DNA from: Shewanella woodyi ATCC 51908
GTDB lineage: Bacteria > Pseudomonadota > Gammaproteobacteria > Enterobacterales > Shewanellaceae
DNA: 64,000 bases
Reading direction: 5' to 3'
Assembly: GCF_000019525.1 (NCBI RefSeq)
Contig: NC_010506.1
Location: 3,038,001-3,102,000, forward strand
Shown here in pieces: positions 41,717 to 51,486 of the stretch. A program made the position numbers and the translations under genes. Below the pieces are notes generated by a model. The model worked only from the letters and a program-made list of their open reading frames with translations, ran no database searches and was not told the DNA's origin. Every line of letters starts with the position of its first letter. Position 1 is the first letter of the stretch.

Positions 41717-44307
41717 TAACTCACCTCTCCGACAAACTCACCATCAACACAACTTAATCGAATGGTTTGCACAGGCTCTTTATCTGCTAATTTATTAAGC
41801 AGAGCCAATGCAATAGGAGGTAACATCTGACCATCGATGATCGCCTCTAACATACGCGCACCATTTTCAGTACGGGTTGTCCGTCTGATGATCTCATCGG
41901 TAAGTGCTTGATCGCAGCTCACCTGTGCTTTATATCTAAGCTCAAGTCGTTGGGTCAGCGCGGCTAACTTGGCAGCAATAATTTCACGCAGCACGTTTTC
42001 ACCAAGTGGTAGATAGGGCACAACCTCCATACGAGCAAGCAGAGCAGGTTTAAAAAATGCCGAAAGCTCAGGATAGAGACTGTTCTCAATCAGCTCTGGC
42101 GTTTGTGCATTATCAACGATGGTTTGATAGCCTAAGTTGGAGGTCAAAAAGAAGAGAATATTCTGACAATCGATAAGACGCCCCTCACCATCGGCAAGCT
42201 CCCCTTTATCGAATGCTTGATAGAAAAGGTTCAACACATCGGGGTGCGCCTTCTCAACTTCATCGAGCAGTACAATGGAGTAAGGCATTTTACGAATGGA
42301 TTCAGTTAATACACCTCCTTCACCAAAGCCAACGTATCCTGGAGGTGAGCCAATTAATCGAGATACCGTGTGCTTCTCTTGGTATTCGGACATATTGATT
42401 GTCGTTAGAAACTGCTTACCGCCATAGAGCTGCTCAGCAATTTGAATCACGGTCTCGGTTTTACCCACACCACTTGGACCAACGAGCAAAAATGCACCTT
42501 TGGGACGACCAGCTTTACGCAGATCGGCTCTTGCTGTCAGCATATTTTGATGCAGACGAGAGATGGCGATATCTTGTCCTTTTAATGACTCTCCAAGCAG
42601 CTGAGGCAGATGGGTGATTTTATGCAGCTCATCGCTGTTCATCTGCTCAACTGGCACACCGGTCCAATCAGCAATCACAGCCGCAATTTGCTGTTCATCC
42701 ACCTGGGGAATAACTAAACGATTCTTGGCACTAAGTAACTCAAGTTGCTCCTCAACGTCATTGAGTTCAATACACAACTCTTGGGGCACATCATCAGCGT
42801 CACCTGCTAATATCGCGCCTCTCAGCTCGATGATTTTAGAGACTAGCTCCTGCTGCTGCCTCCAAGTCGACTCTAATGATTCATGCTCTGACATTGCATC
42901 CGTCACTCGTTCTCTTAATAGCTCAAGATGCTCCTCATCAATACTCTGGCCTATGGTTCTCTGTCTCAATAACAGTGAGATCTCCACTTCTGTCTGATGA
43001 ATAATGCCTTGCAGCTCTGCAAGATATCGAGGTGGAGAGGTAAGATTAATGGCAATGCGCGCACATGCAGTATCGAGCACATCGATGGCTTTATCTGGCA
43101 GTTGTCGCCCAGAAAGGTAACGACTTGATAGATGCGCCGCAGCTTTCAGCGCGCAATCTTGGATCAACACTTTATGTTCAGACTCGTACACACCATGTAG
43201 ACCACGCAGTATCACAACCGCTTGTTCGGCGCTAGGTTCATCCAATTTTACCAACTGAAAACGGCGAGTGAGCGCGGGATCTTTTTCAAAATATTTCTTG
43301 TACTCTTTCCACGTCGTTGCACCAATTGTACGTAACTCACCCCGTGCTAAGGCAGGTTTTAGCAAGTTGGCGGCATCGCCTCCCCCCTCTTGATTGCCAG
43401 CGCCGATTAAGGTGTGTGCTTCATCGATAAAAAGAATAATGGGAATGGCTGAGTTTTTAACTTCATCAATCACCCCTTTTAAACGCTTTTCAAACTCCCC
43501 TTTCACCGAAGCTCCAGCTTGAAGTAAGCCTAAATCCAGCGACAGCAGTTGCACTCCTTTTAAGGAATCAGGCACATTACCAGCAACAATACGCAAAGCC
43601 AGTCCCTCTACCACAGCGCTTTTACCCACACCGGCATCACCGACAACGATAGGGTTGTTTTTACGGCGGCGACATAGAATATCAATCATCAGGTTGATCT
43701 CATCGTCACGGCACAGCACTGGGTCTAACTCGCCATCCTCTGCAAATTGAGTAAAGTTAGTGGTGAATTTATCTAATGCACTGTTGGCACTATCTTGCAC
43801 AGGCTGACGGCCAGTAGAGGCTTCGCGCGCTTTCGATTCTGAAGAGCTAGCTGTTAATCTTGCGAAATTTTTACGCCATGATTCTCGGTTAATATCAGCG
43901 AAGAAATTAACAAGCTCAAAAGGGAGGTAACGGCTCGATTGCATTAATGCGGCGAGGAAAAGGCTACCGGATCTCAGCTCAGCCTCTTGTAATTCAGTGG
44001 TGGACAGCAACCAAGCATCTTGCAGTAACTCAACTAAAAGTGGAGAAAATGATGGGTAGGTATCTAAGGTATCCCCAGTTGGTAAACTATTACCTAAAAG
44101 TGTTTTTAGCTCACTAATGTCACACTCAGCGTGCTTAAGTAGTACTCTCACATCGGACAGTGGATTTTCTAACAAGCTATACAGCAGATGAGATAGGGTT
44201 ATCTCCTCATTCTGCCTCGCGATACACAAAGAAGCCGCCTCTTCCATAGCAAGCTTGCTGATTGGATTTAACTTAGTAATAAGCGTACTTAATTCAATAC
44301 GGATCAT
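41716..44307 (-). CDS. clpV: ClpV (TssH) sheath-disassembly ATPase
   Basis: An 863-aa AAA+ unfoldase of the T6SS class, recycling contracted TssB/TssC sheath. It has an N-terminal repeat domain (residues 1-150), a first ATPase with [14 protein letters not shown] and [37 protein letters not shown], a middle coiled coil, and a second ATPase with [24 protein letters not shown] and [23 protein letters not shown]. It lacks nothing usual for the family. Confidence 0.96.
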   Translation of the reverse strand: MIRIELSTLITKLNPISKLAMEEAASLCIARQNEEITLSHLLYSLLENPLSDVRVLLKHAECDISELKTLLGNSLPTGDTLDTYPSFSPLLVELLQDAWLLSTTELQEAELRSGSLFLAALMQSSRYLPFELVNFFADINRESWRKNFARLTASSSESKAREASTGRQPVQDSANSALDKFTTNFTQFAEDGELDPVLCRDDEINLMIDILCRRRKNNPIVVGDAGVGKSAVVEGLALRIVAGNVPDSLKGVQLLSLDLGLLQAGASVKGEFEKRLKGVIDEVKNSAIPIILFIDEAHTLIGAGNQEGGGDAANLLKPALARGELRTIGATTWKEYKKYFEKDPALTRRFQLVKLDEPSAEQAVVILRGLHGVYESEHKVLIQDCALKAAAHLSSRYLSGRQLPDKAIDVLDTACARIAINLTSPPRYLAELQGIIHQTEVEISLLLRQRTIGQSIDEEHLELLRERVTDAMSEHESLESTWRQQQELVSKIIELRGAILAGDADDVPQELCIELNDVEEQLELLSAKNRLVIPQVDEQQIAAVIADWTGVPVEQMNSDELHKITHLPQLLGESLKGQDIAISRLHQNMLTARADLRKAGRPKGAFLLVGPSGVGKTETVIQIAEQLYGGKQFLTTINMSEYQEKHTVSRLIGSPPGYVGFGEGGVLTESIRKMPYSIVLLDEVEKAHPDVLNLFYQAFDKGELADGEGRLIDCQNILFFLTSNLGYQTIVDNAQTPELIENSLYPELSAFFKPALLARMEVVPYLPLGENVLREIIAAKLAALTQRLELRYKAQVSCDQALTDEIIRRTTRTENGARMLEAIIDGQMLPPIALALLNKLADKEPVQTIRLSCVDGEFVGEVS

Positions 44308-44316
44308 AAAACGTCC

Positions 44317-45102
44317 TTAATTTAAGATCTGAAACAGTTGGTCCAACACACCTGCTGATTTATTGGCTAGCGACACCGAGTAGAAGATAAAGATCACCGC
44401 TAGCATCACAAAAAAACCAGCAAATATGGTCCAGATGGGCATCTGCCTGCCAATTTGAAACTTGGTATTAACCACATGATCAGTTGCATTGGATAGCAGC
44501 TCCGGCTCTTCATCCCTAAGGTGCCTTAAGGTTTCATAGAGACGATTCACGATTTTGTCGAACTCTTCACGGCCGTTAACCACCACCTTATAGCGCCCTT
44601 CAAATCCTAAGCAGAGGCAAAGATAGATAAACTCGAGCAGCTCGCGGTAGCTTGCAGGTTCAGTCTCTAGCCGCTGGAGAATGCTAAACACTTTCTCACC
44701 GCCCCAGGTTTCATTATGAAAACGGGTCAGCAGTGAATGCTCAGCCCAGACACTGTCGGCTCCCCAAGGAGTATTCATCACCGCTTCATCGATAAATGAG
44801 CAGAGCACGTAGCGATACGCTAAGATAATCGCCCGACCAAAGCCTGACTCAGTCAGTTCAGCTTCGATGGCCATAATGTCGTCAACCGTATTGTGATAGA
44901 GCTTTTGCACATCATCTAACACAGCTAACTTTCGCACTCTAAAGACCATCCCCATAAGTGGGGTTGCAGCATCAATAAGTTGATTAATATTGTCGCCACG
45001 TAATTGAAACCAATACTCTTTGTCGGCGTCTATGTTTCTCACTTCATCAAACAAAACATCATCGAGTTGTTGCTCTGTCAGAGGCTGTTTTTGTGGTTTC
45101 AT
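44317..45102 (-). CDS. tssL: TssL (DotU/VasF) inner-membrane protein
   Basis: A 261-aa tail-anchored protein. The cytoplasmic DotU domain has LAYRYVLCSFIDEAVMNTPWGADSVWAEHSLLTRFHNETWGGEKVF and FIYLCLCLGFEGRYKVV, both characteristic. A single C-terminal helix (IWTIFAGFFVMLAVIFIFYSVSL) anchors it. No peptidoglycan-binding extension. It binds TssM and the baseplate. Lies 2 nt after tssK. Confidence 0.95.
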   Translation of the reverse strand: MKPQKQPLTEQQLDDVLFDEVRNIDADKEYWFQLRGDNINQLIDAATPLMGMVFRVRKLAVLDDVQKLYHNTVDDIMAIEAELTESGFGRAIILAYRYVLCSFIDEAVMNTPWGADSVWAEHSLLTRFHNETWGGEKVFSILQRLETEPASYRELLEFIYLCLCLGFEGRYKVVVNGREEFDKIVNRLYETLRHLRDEEPELLSNATDHVVNTKFQIGRQMPIWTIFAGFFVMLAVIFIFYSVSLANKSAGVLDQLFQILN

Positions 45103-45104
45103 TT

Positions 45105-46439
45105 CTAGCTCCTTATCGCCCAGAACTGCAACTCGAGCTCAGGAAACTCACCAGCAACATGGAAGGCAAATCCAGTTGAGTGTTGTAACATCTCCCAAGA
45201 TGGGCTTGTCCTATCAAGTTGGAAATAGGTGTAACCTGCGTGATATGGCAACTGTCTTGGCGCCACGGGTAGCGGAGTTAAACCGACACCAGGAAGTTGC
45301 AACGAGATCAACTCGCGGATCTTCTCAACGGAAGCGATCTTAGTTTGTTGAATAAAGAGCTTTTTCAGCTCCTCTAAAGGCAACTTAGCGCGAACAGCTA
45401 AGATGAAATCAGCCTCTTTGATCAAATCAGGATCTTGTACTGGCGCAACCATCAATCCGTACTTACGTTTCTGTAACTGTAAGGACACGGCTTTAGGCTC
45501 AAGGACGATACTTAATGACTGACGTAGCATATTCATCAATTGGCCAAAGGAGGTGATCGGCATATCATGATCGTAAGGTTTAAATATTGGCGCAATTCGA
45601 CTGTCATCGGTAAAGGAGAATAGCTCTCCACAAATGCTCACCAATGTCTGATACAGTTGCTCTGGATGCAGGCTTTTCAGTTGTGAGAGGTGTTGCAGTA
45701 CAGGTTGCATGCGATTTAATGCTTGTAACAGCATAAAATCTGACACATCAGCGACGCCACCTTGACTTGGCGAGCCTATTCTAACCGCTATATTTTTAGC
45801 TCTTTCTCTCATCATCCCTGCCATCTCACCAATGAATCGATGCAGAAACGGCACACCCAGCACATTGTAATGACAAGGAATAAAGTTAGGATCCAGAACC
45901 ACACTACCATCTGGACGTTTTTCTAAGATTTTAGCTATCGCCACTGAGGAGTAGGCACTGCGATCCTCTTTTTCAAACATCAGCTTCATCTGTACAGGGC
46001 TGACATCTATGGTAGAAAAATCCCCCTGCTCACTATGAATGTCTCGCACCTCATGGCGATGAGTCACAAAGCGGGTATTACCCGATGAGGTACTCTCCGT
46101 CACTTCAGTTATCGAATCACTGCGTAGTGACAGTGCCAGATACACTATCTGGTTGGCCAATGAGCCATCAACAACTTCCAGTGCACTAGGCAGAACGTCC
46201 TCTTGGGGAATATTAAATACTGTTCCATCTGGCATCACGCCTTTAGCTCGTTGAATCGCAATACGACCAAACCCGAGGTACTCAGGGTTTAGCTCGAGCT
46301 GTGATATACCGTAGAGGTAGCTGTTGACCGAGGTCATACGCTCATCGGTGACATACTCAAAATAACGTTGCTGCTGCTGAAAATGTTGTGGCTTGATGAA
46401 TAAACCTTCAGCCCAAATTACTCTATTTCTTGACGACAT
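45105..46439 (-). CDS. tssK: TssK (VasE) baseplate protein
   Basis: A 444-aa protein beginning with the family signature VIWAEGLFIKPQHFQQQQRYFE. It joins the baseplate wedge to the TssL/TssM membrane complex. YFQLDRTSPSWEMLQHSTGFAFHVAGEFPELELQFWAI at the C terminus is also typical. Two nucleotides separate it from both neighbours, so translation is probably coupled. Confidence 0.95.
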   Translation of the reverse strand: MSSRNRVIWAEGLFIKPQHFQQQQRYFEYVTDERMTSVNSYLYGISQLELNPEYLGFGRIAIQRAKGVMPDGTVFNIPQEDVLPSALEVVDGSLANQIVYLALSLRSDSITEVTESTSSGNTRFVTHRHEVRDIHSEQGDFSTIDVSPVQMKLMFEKEDRSAYSSVAIAKILEKRPDGSVVLDPNFIPCHYNVLGVPFLHRFIGEMAGMMRERAKNIAVRIGSPSQGGVADVSDFMLLQALNRMQPVLQHLSQLKSLHPEQLYQTLVSICGELFSFTDDSRIAPIFKPYDHDMPITSFGQLMNMLRQSLSIVLEPKAVSLQLQKRKYGLMVAPVQDPDLIKEADFILAVRAKLPLEELKKLFIQQTKIASVEKIRELISLQLPGVGLTPLPVAPRQLPYHAGYTYFQLDRTSPSWEMLQHSTGFAFHVAGEFPELELQFWAIRS

Positions 46440-46441
46440 GT

Positions 46442-46972
46442 TTATTCCACTTTATCCAGAATGACTTCCTGTTCTTTAAATAAGATCAAAATGTGGTACT
46501 CCCTACCAATCGATTTGATCTTTATTACCTTTTTCCATTGTGAAACTTCTGGATCACCAAAATGAGCCATGACCCCTATATAGCGTGTGTCCTCATCGAC
46601 CTCGAACGGCTCGATAAACTTGAACTGTCCCGGCAACATAGTGAAATCACTGTGGTCGATATAATTTGACCCCAGTGCATCCTCAAAGTCAGCCGTTAGC
46701 GAGTCATAATCCGCGGCGAGCAACTTAGAGTCATCTTCTAACTCAAAAAGTTGAAACTCGATAGGGGTTGAATCCCCATTAGGGTTTTGGTTCACATCCT
46801 GTTGAGCCACTATGCTGTAAGTGAGTTGTGTCGGTAGATCTTTAGGTTCTCCAACAGGAATTGAGGGGTCCCAGATCACCGCCCCAACCTTTTTCGTCCC
46901 CTCCCACACAGAACCACACGCAGTCAGCTGTCCCATCAAGAGAATGAGAAATGCAAGACGCAGGGTTTTCAT
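46442..46972 (-). CDS. tssJ: TssJ (VasD) outer-membrane lipoprotein
   Basis: A 176-aa lipoprotein. The signal sequence ends in the lipobox LTAC at about residue 19, giving an acylated Cys. The following fold contains PTQLTYSIVAQQDVNQNPNGDSTPIEFQLFEL, a usual TssJ stretch. It tethers TssM to the outer membrane. The ATG at 46970-46972 overlaps the preceding stop as TGATG; a TTG one codon upstream is less likely. Confidence 0.92.
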   Translation of the reverse strand: MKTLRLAFLILLMGQLTACGSVWEGTKKVGAVIWDPSIPVGEPKDLPTQLTYSIVAQQDVNQNPNGDSTPIEFQLFELEDDSKLLAADYDSLTADFEDALGSNYIDHSDFTMLPGQFKFIEPFEVDEDTRYIGVMAHFGDPEVSQWKKVIKIKSIGREYHILILFKEQEVILDKVE

Positions 46973-48303
46973 CAAAAATCCTTTTGAAGTTCACGTAATT
47001 TACGGTCGTAGGCTTGCTCAAACACCTCCCAAAACAGTTTTTCAAACCCTTTCTGACGATTAGATGTCAACTCTTCGTAATACTGCTCGTACATAGACCA
47101 AGCCCATTTATCGCCTGTATCTAGATTAAGATCGCTGGACTTACGATATTGCGCAAAACGCTTTAATAATTTAGCGGGAGAAAATGCCCCTAAGATGTAA
47201 TCTAACGCTTCTGTGATAGCCGACTGAACAGCCTCATTATGATGTTCAATAGACTTAAGGCTCTCCGCAATGGCGGCGGCCGATGAGAGATGAACTGGAC
47301 TTCTATCATGAGCAAACAGCGTTTTCACCGTGTCCTCATAACCTAGCCCTAATCTCAGTGGGTTATCTTCAATAGGTTGAAGATTCTTATTCATTAACTC
47401 ATAGCGGCTATGATTTGCTGTGTGGTGCAATGAGAGTAGCCCTGTAATGGCAGATTTTAGCGCGGCGCCAAGATCCACTGATAGATCTTGCATCTGTTCA
47501 CTATTTTGCGATGAGCCAATTTGCACCCCCAAACCTCTAAATAACGGGCCAGTGGTAATATGTTCCCCTAATTGCTCGCCTTGTTTATCAAGCCCTGCGT
47601 GTAGTTCAGATTCCAACAAGTCTAAGGTATTTTCGTCCATGGTAAATCCATCCAATTCAGTATGTTTCTTCAATGCAATCGCGGAATCTTGTGTATATTC
47701 CGAATCAGCTTGCATGGTTATCTCTCTGTCACTTATCGATATGTCTGTATCGATTAAGTCAATATCATCAAGTTTCTTCTCTTTCCTGGAGTCAAAACTC
47801 AATATGTTTTCCCCGCTGCGATTCTGTAATGCATCTAGCGCCAACATAGGATCGTCAATAGAAGTGTCATCACTATGTTCAGCTACCTGTGAAACAGGCT
47901 CTTTCATTAGGCCCGGCAGGTCATTTTCACTGAACATCTCAGAAAAACGCTTAGTCATACTTGCGGTAGGATCTGAGCTTAACCCCAATGAGATCCTAAC
48001 TTTATAGGGTCCAATTTTTATCTCATCATTCTCATTTAAACTGGCAAATCGACCCAGACCGATAGGCAAAGAGGAGTTATTAACGAACACCTCACCACAG
48101 AGATCTTCTAGGCAGAACTGATCGTCAACCCACATGATCCGGCAGTGTTGAGGTTTCACTCCTCCACTTCTGTCCTTCAAACGCCAATCTGCATTAATAT
48201 CGCAGCCTAAGACCCCGCCTTGCTGAGTGAAATTAACAAAAGGCATTAGCCCTGATTCCAACATCTGAGAATTTACGATATTGAGAGATATTGTTTTATC
48301 CAA
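46972..48303 (-). CDS. tagH: FHA-domain T6SS protein TagH (VasC)
   Basis: A 443-aa protein. Residues ~25-105 form an FHA phosphothreonine-binding domain (GGVLGCDINADWRLKDRSGGVKPQHCRIMWVDDQFCLEDLCGEVFVNN). An acidic, low-complexity linker (residues ~115-230) leads to a C-terminal TagH domain with DYILGAFSPAKLLKRFAQYRK and WSMYEQYYEELTSNRQKGFEKLFWEVFEQAY. No kinase or phosphatase gene lies in this cluster, so the FHA ligand is open. The start is a TTG with GAGGTG upstream. Confidence 0.9.
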   Translation of the reverse strand: MDKTISLNIVNSQMLESGLMPFVNFTQQGGVLGCDINADWRLKDRSGGVKPQHCRIMWVDDQFCLEDLCGEVFVNNSSLPIGLGRFASLNENDEIKIGPYKVRISLGLSSDPTASMTKRFSEMFSENDLPGLMKEPVSQVAEHSDDTSIDDPMLALDALQNRSGENILSFDSRKEKKLDDIDLIDTDISISDREITMQADSEYTQDSAIALKKHTELDGFTMDENTLDLLESELHAGLDKQGEQLGEHITTGPLFRGLGVQIGSSQNSEQMQDLSVDLGAALKSAITGLLSLHHTANHSRYELMNKNLQPIEDNPLRLGLGYEDTVKTLFAHDRSPVHLSSAAAIAESLKSIEHHNEAVQSAITEALDYILGAFSPAKLLKRFAQYRKSSDLNLDTGDKWAWSMYEQYYEELTSNRQKGFEKLFWEVFEQAYDRKLRELQKDF

Positions 48304-48314
48304 GCTTCACCTCT

Positions 48315-49322
48315 TTACTGCCTTATTTGTATTAACACATGCTGCTTTTCAATCTCAGCTTGCCCCAAAAAGGAAGACCAACCTAACTGACCGCCTTTCT
48401 CCTCCCCTAACCTAAGCAAGGGAACCTCATCCGTTTTTAGCGTCAATTCAAAATCAAACGCCATCTGCTCTCGAAGGATCACTTCCATCACTTTACACAG
48501 GGGCATAAACTCCTTTCCTGAAGGAAGAAAATCCTGAAATCGGTGAAGCGATAAATCTTTAATACAGAGCACAAATTTCCCAGTGATATCACCGACCTTT
48601 TCGCCTAATACCGTATCGACTCCCAACTGAGAGTTAAATTTTCCTAATTGGCACCTTTGAGGCTCAGGGATCTCAACATGCCTAAACTCCCACTCTCTAA
48701 TTGATACATTTTCCAGATCGAAACAGTGAGCAACGATACCAGCTACAGCCTGTGGTGAACGACTTCTGCCAGCCAACATGCCTGCATAGGCCAACATCTT
48801 GCACCAGTTAATTGGTGTCTCACCTCGTACGTCTTCATTTGCCAAGCCCACAAGCGCAAACACTTGTGATGAGAAGTTATCGACGGCGTTATCTTGAAAA
48901 CGTATGTAATAACGATATTTACGCCAAGCTCTGTAAAACAGGGCGATTAATCTGTTATTAAAAAAATCTAAAAAATCTCGTTTTATATTGCTATCGTCAT
49001 GAAGCAACTCCTCCAGCATGTAGCTGGGCAGTGGTGATTGCGCACCATTTAAGCCAAGAAAAGTCGTTTCAATCTGCACCCTCTCCTTTGGATGACGCTC
49101 AATTCTTGTTACATCACTTGCTGGAAAACCTAAACTGGGATTAGCAGAGAAAAACATATTCCCTAGGCTTTCCCACTCCTGTCCCTCAGGATTATTGCCA
49201 TCTAATTTATGAATCAATTCAACTAATTGAAAAAAATTATAGGAGCTAATCTCATCAGGAATAATTAGCTCATCACCGCCATCGATTAAATCAGTGGCTG
49301 TTGACCTATCTGAATATCCCAT
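48315..49322 (-). CDS. tssG: TssG (VasB) baseplate protein
   Basis: A 335-aa baseplate component. It contains YNFFQLVELIHKLDGNNPEG, LTFLG-type FLGLNGAQSPLPSYMLEELLHDDSNIKRDFLDFFNNRLIALFYRAWRKYRY, and LAYAGMLAGRSRSPQAVAGIVAHCFD, all typical. Its ATG lies inside the end of tssF (37-nt overlap), a common arrangement for this pair. Confidence 0.94.
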   Translation of the reverse strand: MGYSDRSTATDLIDGGDELIIPDEISSYNFFQLVELIHKLDGNNPEGQEWESLGNMFFSANPSLGFPASDVTRIERHPKERVQIETTFLGLNGAQSPLPSYMLEELLHDDSNIKRDFLDFFNNRLIALFYRAWRKYRYYIRFQDNAVDNFSSQVFALVGLANEDVRGETPINWCKMLAYAGMLAGRSRSPQAVAGIVAHCFDLENVSIREWEFRHVEIPEPQRCQLGKFNSQLGVDTVLGEKVGDITGKFVLCIKDLSLHRFQDFLPSGKEFMPLCKVMEVILREQMAFDFELTLKTDEVPLLRLGEEKGGQLGWSSFLGQAEIEKQHVLIQIRQ

Positions 49323-51052
49323 GTGTACCTTTCTTGATTAGCTGCATTAATCACTACTAACTGGTGAAATGAGTTGATGCTGGCGTAGAGTGCAAAAAAT
49401 CGGCTAAGTACAGTGGCAAATAGATATAGATCGCCTTCAGAACCAAAGTACTTTTGATCAAGCACGATTTCGGACATCAAGCCGCGCACTGGCATACCAC
49501 GTAATATTCGCTCTGTCGGCTTTGACTCAATACTCACTATCCCATCAAGCCTTTTCTGCGTGATCCGCTCAGCTTGTCTGTCAATCAAAGATTTAAAATC
49601 ATAGGCTCGAATAATCGAGCACAAGGCATCTTTAGATAGCAATGAAAGGTAGTTCAATGACAAATTAGAGATTAAGGTCCATAGCATGCTGCCATCGAGA
49701 ACAGGACGAAGGGATGCATTTGGTTCTGTAATATTCTTAAAGGTGGCAAAATTAGGTGAGCTGTCGGTAGCAACGCAGATATCACCTTTGCCTAATTTGG
49801 TCGGTAGCTGACGATTCGTGCAAGTTAAACTAATCGACACCGCTTCACTGACATCAAAGCTTTGAGTCTCATCGCCTCTGACAAAAGAGATAAAGTGGTC
49901 GAAGCCATCTTCACGAATACTCTCTTTTACTCTTAAACGGTAATAAAGTGCCACACGCTCACGAGCCCGCTCAATCTCATGCTGGAAGCTTTCAAAGGGG
50001 GTATAGACACGCTCTTCACCACGAAAACGTCCAGCGTCTGAATCGACCCAACCTTGCACTTTATCGACACTAAATATCTCAAAATGTGATGGTTTTCGAC
50101 TCGATGGTGCAATGGGATACTCTATTTTTTTACCAGTAAGATCGATCGGATCTGCATCATGTGAAAAAAGGTTGAGTACAGGAACACAATAGAGCTGAAA
50201 AGACTCATCCTTAATCAATACATCTGCTGGTAATGTGCGAGAAAACATTAACTTAATGGAGAAGTTACCGGTTAAATCACTGGGTAAGCATTTATAAATA
50301 TTACAGATATCAAAGAACATAAATGCATCAGAAAATGAGAGATACTCCTGTAAAATACGATACCCTTCATAGACATTTTGAGGGTAAGGTAAAATGCCAT
50401 CACCACTGGCAAACCCCACACATTTAAAACTGGATTTAGGCAGCGAGTAATGCCGCTCACCGACATGGATCTCAATCCCTTCAAGATAGTGATTGAGCCA
50501 GAGGTAAAGCATCTGCGCACTGTAATCTTGTCCACCTAAGTAAAACCTTAGATCATCAAGCCCAATATCATTGAGTGAAAGATCGCTTAAGTTGTTCAGG
50601 TGAATATCAACAATAGAGGCTTCTCTAGAGTGAAATGAGCCGATGTGATCCACCACTAAGGGATAGACATTAACCTCTCTGCAGGTTGTGAAATGACACA
50701 CTTCACCATCGACAGGGGTTGCATCTAACATGCAGCCCTTCTCAATTGTCTGCTTATGACTAATACCACGTTCTATAGGAGAGAAGCGCACAATACTGGT
50801 ACTAGGTACTGGCCTAAGATAGTTAGGCCACAACATATTGATCATTGAGTGAGTTAACTCAGGGAACTCATCGTCAATTTTTTCACGTAATCTACCGGTT
50901 AGAAAAGCAAACCCCTCTAACAAACGCTCCACATCTGGATCGGTATTGTTGCCATGTAGGTAGCGAGCCAATTGTGGATGAAGATCTGAGAACTGCTTCC
51001 CCTGCTCTCTGAGGAAAGACAATTCATCCCTGAAATATTTGTCTTGAGACAC
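49286..51052 (-). CDS. tssF: TssF (VasA) baseplate protein
   Basis: A 588-aa protein opening with the family pattern YFRDELSFLREQGKQFSDLHPQLARYLHGNNTDPDVERLLEGFAFLTGRLREKIDDEFPELTHSMINMLWPNYLRPVPS. It forms the baseplate wedge with TssG and TssE. Starts with GTG at 51052, 2 nt beyond the tssE stop. Confidence 0.95.
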   Translation of the reverse strand: MSQDKYFRDELSFLREQGKQFSDLHPQLARYLHGNNTDPDVERLLEGFAFLTGRLREKIDDEFPELTHSMINMLWPNYLRPVPSTSIVRFSPIERGISHKQTIEKGCMLDATPVDGEVCHFTTCREVNVYPLVVDHIGSFHSREASIVDIHLNNLSDLSLNDIGLDDLRFYLGGQDYSAQMLYLWLNHYLEGIEIHVGERHYSLPKSSFKCVGFASGDGILPYPQNVYEGYRILQEYLSFSDAFMFFDICNIYKCLPSDLTGNFSIKLMFSRTLPADVLIKDESFQLYCVPVLNLFSHDADPIDLTGKKIEYPIAPSSRKPSHFEIFSVDKVQGWVDSDAGRFRGEERVYTPFESFQHEIERARERVALYYRLRVKESIREDGFDHFISFVRGDETQSFDVSEAVSISLTCTNRQLPTKLGKGDICVATDSSPNFATFKNITEPNASLRPVLDGSMLWTLISNLSLNYLSLLSKDALCSIIRAYDFKSLIDRQAERITQKRLDGIVSIESKPTERILRGMPVRGLMSEIVLDQKYFGSEGDLYLFATVLSRFFALYASINSFHQLVVINAANQERYTWDIQIGQQPLI

Positions 51053-51054
51053 TG

Positions 51055-51480
51055 CTAACTTACCCTATACGTTCGGTTACTATCCAAAAAGAGATCTATT
51101 TCGATCTTTTCCTGAGCCGTTTTAACGTTAATTTTTCCGTGGATATGAAATCGCAAACTGAATGGACAACTAGTATCGTGCAAAACACGAATATCTAAAT
51201 GAGTGAGTCGCGGTTCGAAACGCTCAATGCATGTCTTTATGCCTGCTTTGATCCTAACGCCTAAATCAAAGCTTCCTGAATTGGCGTCATTAAAATCAAA
51301 CAATCCAAGTTCAGGACAACTTTGAGACTCTCCGACCCGCGTATTTAGCAGGCCAGAGATATTGCGTTTAATCGAAGCGATGACATATTCAATGGATTCA
51401 GATCCATTTGAAGCGTGCTCATTTTCATCACCTAAGCGTTGAAAAAAGCTCACTCCAAAAGTGTCGTCATGATTAAACAA
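51055..51480 (-). CDS. tssE: TssE, gp25-like baseplate protein
   Basis: A 141-aa gp25-type protein with SIKRNISGLLNTRVGESQSCPELGLFDFND and IKTCIERFEPRLTHLDIRV, the characteristic gp25 fold. It starts at a TTG (51480) supported by AGGAG 9 nt upstream; no in-frame ATG occurs near. A weak start codon suits the low stoichiometry of TssE relative to sheath subunits. Confidence 0.92.
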   Translation of the reverse strand: MFNHDDTFGVSFFQRLGDENEHASNGSESIEYVIASIKRNISGLLNTRVGESQSCPELGLFDFNDANSGSFDLGVRIKAGIKTCIERFEPRLTHLDIRVLHDTSCPFSLRFHIHGKINVKTAQEKIEIDLFLDSNRTYRVS

Positions 51481-51486
51481 CTCGAC

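Noticed and set aside
47420..48007. 195-aa rightward reading frame opposite tagH
   Set aside because: Ser/Cys-rich shadow of the acidic TagH linker.
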